Below are positions 56,966 to 64,000 of a stretch of 64,000 nt of DNA, piece by piece; the stretch's first letter is position 1, and the number at the start of each line of letters is the position of its first letter. The position numbers and the translations under genes were made by a program. The stretch comes from an uncultured Clostridia bacterium (GTDB lineage: Bacteria; Bacillota; Clostridia; Christensenellales; Borkfalkiaceae), in assembly GCA_947088135.1 (NCBI GenBank), contig CAMUFJ010000003.1, positions 1 through 64,000 of the forward strand. The letters run 5' to 3'. The notes beneath the pieces were generated by a model. That model was not told the origin of the DNA and searched no databases. It worked only from the letters and a program-made list of their open reading frames with translations.

Positions 56966-58930
56966 ATGAAGCAGTTAGATTACGTCGAAAAAACGGGTAC
57001 GGGCTACCGCATAACGTTGAAAAGGCCTTACCGCGCCGTATTCGGCTTCGGCGAAAAGTTTGACAGTTGCGACCAAAAGGGCAAGCTCGTGCGTGCTTGC
57101 GTGCGCGAGAGATGCTTTTATCAAGGCGATTATACCTACTTATCCATGCCCTTCTTCCTTACGCCCGACGGCTTCGGGCTGTACGTGGAAACCTACGTGG
57201 AAGTAGATTTCGACCTCCGCAAAGAAGGGGAGATCACGGTGGAATTCCCCGTTGGAAGCAGGGGCGAGGAAGCGAAGGTGTGGCTCTTGGAGGGCAGCCC
57301 TAAGGAAATCATCTCCGAGTTCCGCTCGCTTGCGGGAATGCCCCGCGTATTCCCCAAATGGGTGCTCGGCGCTTGGATGAGCTCCAATCGCTGGCACACC
57401 CAAGCGGAGATCGAAGAGCAATTGGAACTCACGAAAAAGCACAACTTCCCCCACAGCGTACTCGTAATCGAGCCGTGGAGCGACCATTCTACTTACTATT
57501 TATGGAGCGGGAGCTCCTGCAAGGCGAACAAGGGCGGAGAGGTGATTTCCGCAAAGGACGTAGACGCCTCGGCTTCCGAATTCTGGCACGACCCGAAAAA
57601 ACTTGTGGACGACGTCCACGCGGCGGGGCTCAAACTCCTGCTTTGGACGGTTCCCAGCCATGCGCAGGGCGAAAATATCATGAGCTCCTGCAACGTGGAA
57701 CAGCGTCTTGCCGACAATCAATTCGTTCGCGAACAGGGCGAAGTCGTCAAGAACGCGGACGGCACGCCTTACGAGATCCCGCACACTTGGTGCATCGGGG
57801 ACATGGTTCCCGATTTCACGAATCCCGTGGCGCGCGAGCATTGGTTTAACCGCTTCCGGCATTTAAAGGAGCTCGGGATCGACGGATTTAAAACGGACGG
57901 CGGGGAATTTATTCACGACCATACCGTAACGTTTTCGGACGGCACGACGGGCTTGGAGGGGCAGAACGAGTTCTGCGTCAATTACAGCAGGGCTTATGCG
58001 GAGTTTGTCGGCGAAAAGGGTATCGTGTTCTCCCGCGCGGGCGGACAGGAAACCCCTTGTTTCTCCGTCGTATGGGCGGGTGATCAGGAATCGACTTGGT
58101 CGGAGTACCGCTCCATTTTAAAGGCGGGGCTTACGGCGAGCATGTCGGGCGTAAACTGCTGGGGCTTCGACATCGGCGGGTTTGCGGGCTATCTGCCCAC
58201 CAAAGAGCTTTACTGCCGTGCCGTGGAAACGGCGGCGTTCGTGCCGATCATGCAATGGCACAGCGAGGCGGTGCGCAACGGCAGGTGCGATTTTTCGGGG
58301 GCTTGGAAAATCAACGACAGAAGCCCTTGGAACATGGCGGACTTCCACAAAGACCCCGCGATGCTTCCCCGCTTGCGCGAAAGCTTTTATTTGCACTACA
58401 ATCTTCTTCCGTATCAATACGCGCTTTTGCTCGAATCGGGCAAGACGGGCGTTGCGCCCATGCGCCATTTGGTGTTGGAATTCCCTGCCGACGAAAAGGT
58501 TTACGGTATCGAGGACGAGTTTATGCTCGGCGACGCGATACTCGTCGCGCCCGTGTTGGAGGACTATGCGGACTCCCGAAGCGTATATCTGCCCCAAGGA
58601 AAGTGGTACGACCTCTTTACGGGCAAATGTTACGAGGGCGGCGTACATTCTTTCAAACTCGGAAGAACGCCCGCGCTCATGCGCGAAAACAAGTGCGTTC
58701 CGCTCAATTTGAAGGGCGGGAAGCTCTGCTCGGACGTCGGGAGCGAATTGGACGGTTATACCGAACTCACCTTCCTCGTGAGCGGAGCGGGAAAATACGA
58801 TTTCTCGGACGATCTCGGCAATGAAATTTCTATCGAGTGGGATACGAAGGGACATCGGGAATTGAAAAATAAAAAAGGAACGGCTTATCGGATCTTGCAT
58901 ATCGAGCGCGATTCGGTTCGTCCCGAATAA
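56966..58930 (+). CDS. Family 31 glycoside hydrolase (YicI-like subgroup)
   Basis: A 654-residue GH31 enzyme without signal peptide. The nucleophile is D311 in GIDGFKTDGGEF, the KTD signature of the alpha-xylosidase/YicI group rather than the WxDMNE of classic alpha-glucosidases. The acid/base lies in WAGDQESTWSEY. FGFGEKFDSCDQKG marks the N-terminal beta domain. Substrates could be alpha-xylosides, sulfoquinovosides or other alpha-glycosides; the sequence does not decide. Its place after the importer suggests it acts in the cytosol on the imported sugar. RBS GAAGGAG precedes the ATG. Confidence 0.9.
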   Translation: MKQLDYVEKTGTGYRITLKRPYRAVFGFGEKFDSCDQKGKLVRACVRERCFYQGDYTYLSMPFFLTPDGFGLYVETYVEVDFDLRKEGEITVEFPVGSRGEEAKVWLLEGSPKEIISEFRSLAGMPRVFPKWVLGAWMSSNRWHTQAEIEEQLELTKKHNFPHSVLVIEPWSDHSTYYLWSGSSCKANKGGEVISAKDVDASASEFWHDPKKLVDDVHAAGLKLLLWTVPSHAQGENIMSSCNVEQRLADNQFVREQGEVVKNADGTPYEIPHTWCIGDMVPDFTNPVAREHWFNRFRHLKELGIDGFKTDGGEFIHDHTVTFSDGTTGLEGQNEFCVNYSRAYAEFVGEKGIVFSRAGGQETPCFSVVWAGDQESTWSEYRSILKAGLTASMSGVNCWGFDIGGFAGYLPTKELYCRAVETAAFVPIMQWHSEAVRNGRCDFSGAWKINDRSPWNMADFHKDPAMLPRLRESFYLHYNLLPYQYALLLESGKTGVAPMRHLVLEFPADEKVYGIEDEFMLGDAILVAPVLEDYADSRSVYLPQGKWYDLFTGKCYEGGVHSFKLGRTPALMRENKCVPLNLKGGKLCSDVGSELDGYTELTFLVSGAGKYDFSDDLGNEISIEWDTKGHRELKNKKGTAYRILHIERDSVRPE

Positions 58931-58941
58931 GGGTGAAAAGA

Positions 58942-59544
58942 ATGATAAAAAAATTATGGTGTTTGACGGCGCTGTTACCGCTTTGCCTCGCCTTGCTCTT
59001 ATGCGGCTGCGGCGAAGATAACGACGTGCCTCCCGCGACGACGGCGAGCGTTACGTTGGATGCGGAAACGCTTACTTTGACTGCGGGCGACACCGCGCAG
59101 CTTACGGTTACGGCGGTGGACTGCGCGAGCGTTTCGTGGGAATCGCAGAACGAAGAGGTCGCGACGGTGGAAGCGAAGGGTTCCGGTGCAACGGTGACGG
59201 CCGTTTCCGCAGGAACTACGGTCGTTACCGTAACGGGTAAAGACGCAAACGGCGTCGAGGTTACGGATACCTGCACGGTTACGGTCGAGGCGAGAAGTCT
59301 AACCGTTTTCCTGCCCGCGGGGAAGCTGGTCCTCACGAGAGAGAAATCGGCTACCGTAAAGGCGATCGCGGCGGAGGGTTTGACGGGTGAAATCACTTGG
59401 GAGAGCTCGGACGAAAGCGTGGGAACGGTGGAATATCAAGGCTTGATCGCGGTCGTTACGGCGCATAAGAAGGGCACGTGTACGATCACCGTACGTTGCG
59501 GAACCGCAGCCGCTTCGTTCGAGCTCATTTGCGGATTGACCTAA
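58942..59544 (+). CDS. Lipoprotein with two bacterial Ig-like (BIG2) domains
   Basis: A 200-residue lipoprotein with lipobox LCGC (C23). Two BIG2-type domains follow: the first (about residues 36-118) shows LTLTAGDTAQLTVT, WESQNEEVATVE and GTTVVTVTG; the second (about 120-200) shows WESSDESVGTVE and KGTCTITV. Such proteins are structural or adhesive. An upstream GTG (58933) is in frame but too close to its SD; ATG 58942 with AAGGGTG is better. The high Thr content of the coding region is that of the family. It is in the importer operon, 11 bases after GH31. Confidence 0.87.
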   Translation: MIKKLWCLTALLPLCLALLLCGCGEDNDVPPATTASVTLDAETLTLTAGDTAQLTVTAVDCASVSWESQNEEVATVEAKGSGATVTAVSAGTTVVTVTGKDANGVEVTDTCTVTVEARSLTVFLPAGKLVLTREKSATVKAIAAEGLTGEITWESSDESVGTVEYQGLIAVVTAHKKGTCTITVRCGTAAASFELICGLT

Positions 59545-59555
59545 GGAGGCAAGAG

Positions 59556-61322
59556 ATGAAGAAGATTACGGCTGTAATTTCCGCGGCGCTTGCCGTCGCG
59601 ATCGGCTCGGGCGTCTGCTTCGGCTTTCAAGCCAAAAACGCTCACGCCGTGAAAACGTATGCAAACTATATCCCGATCAATCCCGATGACGACGGGCTTA
59701 TGATCGAACCGACGGCAATTTTGGAGCCCGCTTCCTTTGCGGAAATATCGGGCATGGCAAATTCCGTGATTCTCACGCCGTCTGCGGACATGAACGTGAC
59801 CCTCGGCGGCGAAACAAGGTCCTTCGAAAGCGTATTCGACAACGATCTGAAAGCGAGATACATTCCCGTCGTTCGGCTCACCGCCTCTACGGTGGACGGC
59901 TTCATCGATTGGATGACGAACGTCTACACGGTGAGCGACATTATGGCGATCTCCTCCGATTTGAGCGTCATTCAAAAGCTCTATGAGGACGAGGTCTGCC
60001 AAATCGTAAACACCGTGTACGATTTAACGGACAAGGAGATCGGCGCAGACCGTTATTGGGCTTGGCAGTATTTGGGCGACGCGAACGCGGCAGGGTGCAA
60101 CATTTTGATGCTCGACGTATCCGACGAAAACATGCCCGTTGCGGCGGAATACATCTCGGCGATGTCCAAGGTGTGCTGGGGGTATGCCGAGGATAAGATA
60201 GAGGGCGTTACCGCGGTGACGGCGGGTTGCTACGGGATCGTTTCTTCCTCGACCGGCGTGCTCGAAAACACCTTAGAGGTGTTCACCGAGGACGGTTTTG
60301 CCCGCGCGCAGTACATTGCGGCGCACCGCGGCATCACGACTTATTGCAACGAGCAGTCCTTGACTTCGGTCGCGGCTTCCGTGAACGAGGGGGCGACGCA
60401 TATCGAACTCGATATCCAAATCACCAAAGACAGGGACATTCTCATTTGTCACAACTCCGAATCCAACGGTACGGGCAGTAAAAACGGTTACTATTTCGTG
60501 AGCACGCTTGCTGAGCATATGCGCCGTTTACAGCTTGTAGACTATTCGAATAAGTATGACGACACCTATCCGACCCTGCGCGAGGTATTCGATTTGGTGC
60601 GCGGAACGGACGTCATTCTCATCTTGGAATTAAAGTTCGACAACGGCTCTACCGTAGCTTCCGAGCAGTTGAACGCGATCGAGAAGCTGAAAGAGATCAC
60701 GGACGAATATCCCGACATGGCGGGACATTGGTTTGCCATTACATTTTTCGCGCCCTATGCGGAGGGCATGAAAACCTATCTTCCCAAGGTTCCCGTGGGG
60801 CATCTCGGCGGAGGCTTGGCGGGTGCGGAAAAGGATAAGAATTTACCCGCATGGGGCGGTAATTGGTGCGGAATGGGCAACATGGCTTCTAAAATCGCAT
60901 TCACGAGAAGCTATAACATGGTGTTCGACGAAACCTATCAGGGCATGACGAATACCATGGCGCTCTCCTATCTCGCGCGCGGTTACGTGCAGAACACTTG
61001 GACGTTCGACGATTTGCGTCACTTCGACGCAAGGGCGAATATCGCCACCACGAACAAGGCGGAGGATTGCGCGTTGTTCGTAAAGGAGATCTCCACCGAA
61101 GCGATCACGCTCAGTGCGGAGGAATACGCAAAGGGAACCGTGGAGGCGGAATACACCACTTATAACGGCTGGGTAAAGAGCGGCGAGTGCAAAATTATAG
61201 AAGTCGCCCGCGAAGGGAATACCGTAACGGCGCTCCTGCACTACACGCAACCCTACGCCTACGGCGGCGCGGACAGAACCTACGGGCTTTACAGTAAACC
61301 CGTTACCATCACGATCGAATAA
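59556..61322 (+). CDS. Secreted glycerophosphodiester phosphodiesterase-like protein
   Basis: A 588-residue exported protein with a signal peptide cleaved after AHA (residue 31). The C-terminal part is a GDPD barrel: IAAHRGITTYCNEQS (H257, R258), IELDIQITKD (E284, D286) and ICHNSE (H299) give the catalytic histidines and metal ligands, and ILILELKFD follows. Residues ~60-250 form an extra domain that I cannot name; its segments IPVVRLT and DIMAISSDLSVI hint at a degenerate second barrel. Family members hydrolyse glycerophosphodiesters or phosphodiester-linked polymers such as teichoic acid. ATG 59556 follows AAGGAGG. It lies inside a glycan-import operon. Confidence 0.87.
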   Translation: MKKITAVISAALAVAIGSGVCFGFQAKNAHAVKTYANYIPINPDDDGLMIEPTAILEPASFAEISGMANSVILTPSADMNVTLGGETRSFESVFDNDLKARYIPVVRLTASTVDGFIDWMTNVYTVSDIMAISSDLSVIQKLYEDEVCQIVNTVYDLTDKEIGADRYWAWQYLGDANAAGCNILMLDVSDENMPVAAEYISAMSKVCWGYAEDKIEGVTAVTAGCYGIVSSSTGVLENTLEVFTEDGFARAQYIAAHRGITTYCNEQSLTSVAASVNEGATHIELDIQITKDRDILICHNSESNGTGSKNGYYFVSTLAEHMRRLQLVDYSNKYDDTYPTLREVFDLVRGTDVILILELKFDNGSTVASEQLNAIEKLKEITDEYPDMAGHWFAITFFAPYAEGMKTYLPKVPVGHLGGGLAGAEKDKNLPAWGGNWCGMGNMASKIAFTRSYNMVFDETYQGMTNTMALSYLARGYVQNTWTFDDLRHFDARANIATTNKAEDCALFVKEISTEAITLSAEEYAKGTVEAEYTTYNGWVKSGECKIIEVAREGNTVTALLHYTQPYAYGGADRTYGLYSKPVTITIE

Positions 61323-61339
61323 AGCGAGGAGCTTTTCAT

Positions 61340-63124
61340 ATGAACGAATTAAAGAAACTGAACGCTCTCATGGACGGAAAGTGCCCCGTGACCGAAGAGG
61401 TAAAGGTAAAGTGCTTCGTGGACGGCAGTTACGGCGAAATTACCGAAAAGAGCACGGACGTCAAAGCGGAAATTTATACCCGCACGGGCGTTGTCATGGC
61501 GGATATCCCCGCAGGGTTCTTGTACGAGTTGCCCGCGAGCGAGTGCGTCGTAGACTATGCGATCGCGAAGTATCACACCAAAATCGCTTTCCGCGACTGC
61601 ATCTTAACGGTGAGCGCGGAATCGGGCAATCCCTATTTGGACAGGGACGATCCGTGGTTCATCTACGGCGACGAATGGCTGATGCGGCATTTGAACAGCG
61701 AAGCGTTCATGAAGAATTGCAGGATCAAACGTCTGCGCGCACCCAAGCACTTGCTCACGCGCGAAGAGCCGTACGGCGATTTGGATATCAAAGCGGGCTA
61801 CGACGTGTACCGTTACACCTTCTTCGTGGAAGATTTTGCGTTCCCGTATTACGAGATCGCTGTCGTAAGAGCGAAGGACGATATGAAAAATTTCGCGCTC
61901 TTCGTCATGAAATCCCAAACGGAAAACTGCGGCGTTATGGACGCCATTGTGGAGAGCTTCACCCGCTTCGAGCCCAAAGGGGAGGCGCGCAGTTACTTCC
62001 ATGCGGAAAAACCGCAGGGCAATCCGAATTGGAATCAAGAAACCAAGGATTATTTCCATTCGCTTTATGCTCGCAAACATCCCGCTTGGGGCGTGTTCAG
62101 CTACTCCATGCCGGGACTTGCCGAAGAGCTCGACGAGAACAGCGAGGGCTATCGAAAATTCTATAACAACAGCGTAAAAATTCAGGCGGTGATCGAAAAG
62201 GGCTGGGGGAAGAAATTCGATATCTATCCCACCTACACCCATATCGGGAAGGGGACGGATTCCGAGCGCTACGCGCCCCATCACTTTCCGAGCAAAATGG
62301 CGGCGGCGCTTGCGGACGGCGACGGGAAGAACGGAAAACCCGTGTTGCAGTTCACTTATCAGTTCACGCTCAACAATAACCTCGTCTTTGAGGATCAAAC
62401 GCCCATGTTCGATATCCTGCGCGGCAAATACGACGAACAGTTCCGTCAGCTCGCGCGCGATATCAAGGCGTACCGTCATCCCGTGCTCTTCCGCTTAAAC
62501 AACGAAATGAATACCGACTGGACGAGTTATTGCGGCATGATGACGCTGCTCGATCCCGATATCTTCAACGAAACGTGGATCCGTTTGTACAACATTTTCG
62601 AGGAAGAGGGCGTGGATAACTGCATTTGGATCTGGAATCCCATTGCGACCACTTGCCCGTATTGCTCTTGGGGAGAGGACCTTTGCTACTTCCCCGGCGT
62701 CGATTACGTACAGCTCCTCGGCGGAACAAGTTACGAGATGAACAACTATCCGGCAGAAACCGCTCCGAAGCAGGTCGTCGGCTTCCGCCCTCATTATGAA
62801 AAGCTCTACCGCAAGAACAGCCGTAATTTCACCGATTGGTGCATGATCATTTCGGAGTTCGCCTGCGGCGCGGGCGGCAGCACGAGCGGCGAGCTCGGGC
62901 GCAATATCCCCGTACAGGCAAATTGGGTCAAGGAAATGTTCGAATGCCTCAACGCCGATCCGCAGGAGGAGTGGGTGAAGCAGATAAAGGGCGCGGTTTG
63001 GTTTAACTGCGACGATATCTTCGACGGCTTGGTGGGAAACCGCTTGCGGTTTATCGACCCCGACGGAAAGGGAAACGAAGCTACGGTGGAGGAATTCCGC
63101 AAGGGCTTTGCGAACGCAAAATAA
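61340..63124 (+). CDS. GH26-like glycoside hydrolase, no signal peptide
   Basis: A 594-residue protein with an N-terminal domain (about residues 1-215) shared with the next gene and a C-terminal clan-A barrel resembling GH26 beta-mannanases. The acid/base candidate is E389 in FRLNNEMNTDW and the nucleophile candidate is E506 in MIISEFACG, 117 residues apart, similar to GH26. HPVLFR before the first motif also fits. There is no signal peptide, so it is probably cytosolic, which is unusual for this family. RBS GCGAGGAG precedes the ATG. The substrate is unknown and could be a beta-mannoside or another beta-glycan. Confidence 0.75.
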   Translation: MNELKKLNALMDGKCPVTEEVKVKCFVDGSYGEITEKSTDVKAEIYTRTGVVMADIPAGFLYELPASECVVDYAIAKYHTKIAFRDCILTVSAESGNPYLDRDDPWFIYGDEWLMRHLNSEAFMKNCRIKRLRAPKHLLTREEPYGDLDIKAGYDVYRYTFFVEDFAFPYYEIAVVRAKDDMKNFALFVMKSQTENCGVMDAIVESFTRFEPKGEARSYFHAEKPQGNPNWNQETKDYFHSLYARKHPAWGVFSYSMPGLAEELDENSEGYRKFYNNSVKIQAVIEKGWGKKFDIYPTYTHIGKGTDSERYAPHHFPSKMAAALADGDGKNGKPVLQFTYQFTLNNNLVFEDQTPMFDILRGKYDEQFRQLARDIKAYRHPVLFRLNNEMNTDWTSYCGMMTLLDPDIFNETWIRLYNIFEEEGVDNCIWIWNPIATTCPYCSWGEDLCYFPGVDYVQLLGGTSYEMNNYPAETAPKQVVGFRPHYEKLYRKNSRNFTDWCMIISEFACGAGGSTSGELGRNIPVQANWVKEMFECLNADPQEEWVKQIKGAVWFNCDDIFDGLVGNRLRFIDPDGKGNEATVEEFRKGFANAK

Positions 63125-63168
63125 AATGCCGTGATCGGCGAAAATAATAAAAGGATGAGGAACAAATT

Positions 63169-64000
63169 ATGAAAAAAATCGCAACATTATTACTCGGCGC
63201 GACCATGGTGTTTTCCTGCGTGCTTGCGGGATGCGGGGAAAAAGACCCCGACGATTCCGCGGACGTCCCTCCCGGAGGCGAAGATCCCGTCCCGCCGTCC
63301 GATACGGACGACAGCGTGCAGACCGACCGCGAGTCCCTCGACTTTTGCTTTACGGGGCTTTATACGAAAGGGGAACTGAAAGATCCCGACAACGGATTTA
63401 ACACCAACGCGGACGTTAAAGGCGGCAGATTTAATATCAATAACGCGTATAAGACGACGTATCGGGAAGCTACCTCCCGTCAGGATATCAAGCTCGAACT
63501 GTTCGGCGAGAGCAAGACCCGTATCGTGCAGGCGTCCTTGGGTTATACCTTCACGCTTCCCACGGTTGACTTTACGGCGGACTACTCCATTTCCCACTAC
63601 CGCACGCAGTACAAGTTCGGCGATTCCATTCTTACCACGAGCATCAACACGCAGAACCCCTATACCGCGCTGTCCGACCCTTGGTACGTGTATTGCGGAG
63701 AGTGGCTCATCAACCACGTCAACAACGATACCTACCTTGCGAATAACGGCTTGGAGCGCATCAACGGCACGACCGCTTACGATTTCAGCACGAGCCATCC
63801 TTACGGGGATTTGGAGTTCAAGCCCGGTTACGACGTGTACCGTTACGATATCAAGATCACCGACGAAGGCGGAAAGGTGGAATATCCCTATTACAATATC
63901 GGCATCGTCCGTCAGGAAAACGATCCCATTGCATTCTCGCTCTTCGTTATGAAGTCCAAGACCGATCAGTCGAGCGCGATGGACGGCATGATCACGAGCT
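63169..64000 (+). CDS. Lipoprotein paralogue of the preceding GH26-like protein (3' end outside window)
   Basis: The first 277 residues are visible. Lipobox LAGC (C22) is followed by an Asp/Pro-rich linker. From about residue 165 it matches the N-terminal domain of the gene before it: DPWYVYCGEWLINHVNN versus DPWFIYGDEWLMRHLNS, HPYGDLEFKPGYDVYRY versus EPYGDLDIKAGYDVYRY, and SLFVMKSKT versus ALFVMKSQT. The two are tandem paralogues, one anchored outside and one inside the cell. A GH26-like catalytic part is expected beyond the window but not seen. RBS AGGATGAGG precedes the ATG. Confidence 0.82.
   Translation, partial: MKKIATLLLGATMVFSCVLAGCGEKDPDDSADVPPGGEDPVPPSDTDDSVQTDRESLDFCFTGLYTKGELKDPDNGFNTNADVKGGRFNINNAYKTTYREATSRQDIKLELFGESKTRIVQASLGYTFTLPTVDFTADYSISHYRTQYKFGDSILTTSINTQNPYTALSDPWYVYCGEWLINHVNNDTYLANNGLERINGTTAYDFSTSHPYGDLEFKPGYDVYRYDIKITDEGGKVEYPYYNIGIVRQENDPIAFSLFVMKSKTDQSSAMDGMITS

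Noticed and set aside
1..64000. CRISPR arrays, insertion sequences with intact transposase, and rRNA genes.
   Set aside because: No regularly spaced direct repeats, no transposase or integrase reading frame and no rRNA sequence were seen.

Overview
The window reads as a chromosomal segment of an uncultured, spore-forming, anaerobic Clostridia-type Firmicute, probably from a gut-like habitat. The evidence is housekeeping genes of Firmicute type (hprK, mutS2, a Cof phosphatase, rpmF, pta-ackA), a forespore gene (spoVAC) behind a sigma-G-like promoter, a flavoredoxin-rubredoxin fusion, LplABC-type sugar permeases, strong Shine-Dalgarno sites and classical TTGACA/TATAAT promoters. This placement is an inference from gene content; no 16S rRNA is present.

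Layout. 1-9.2 kb: gpmI (partial, minus strand) diverges from a phosphonate operon. The operon encodes a cytidylyltransferase-PEP mutase fusion, a second nucleotidyltransferase, an aminoethylphosphonate-type transaminase and phosphonopyruvate decarboxylase, and runs straight into pheST. 9.3-15 kb: Ca2+-type P-ATPase, upp, spoVAC, a small CxxC protein and a ferredoxin-like aldo/keto reductase. 14.9-15.8 kb: a scar of broken genes (acetyltransferase tail, HTH gene, SLOG fragment) next to a tRNA-Arg(CCU) gene absent from protein-based tracks. 16-26.9 kb: glycan locus I, with a secreted phosphodiester glycosidase (NAGPA type), SGNH hydrolase, DUF4127 protein, ROK kinase, then GH20, GH31 and GNAT-like proteins and an RpiR regulator.

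26.9-47.4 kb: housekeeping block with TmcAL, pta-ackA, yceD-rpmF, flavoredoxin, copper operon csoR-copA(Z), an ArsR regulator, the tightly overlapping chain uvrC-Cof-hprK-U32-mutS2, a PdaB-like deacetylase, an M16 peptidase with two DNA-repair genes, and acpP. 47.6-64 kb: glycan locus II, with a 1689-residue lipoprotein built from three ~310-residue repeats, an LplA/B/C-type ABC importer, GH31, an Ig-like lipoprotein, a secreted GDPD-like protein and two GH26-like paralogues, one without a signal peptide and one a lipoprotein cut by the window end.

How it works together. Locus II looks built to bind, cut and import an oligosaccharide. Locus I pairs an exported phosphodiester glycosidase with predicted cytosolic glycosidases and a sugar kinase. 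The recurrence of phosphodiester-active folds (NAGPA, GDPD) suggests a phosphate-bridged glycan as a target, which is inference. The phosphonate operon should yield aminoethylphosphonate and probably CMP-activated phosphonate for decorating a surface polymer; no terminal transferase is visible here. The most notable oddities are the triplicate-repeat lipoprotein, the double cytidylyltransferase arrangement, a copper ATPase with DKTAT in place of DKTGT and an internal copZ start, a decayed second copZ tail, promoters that leave uvrC and yceD almost leaderless, and a structured leader before the GH20 gene.
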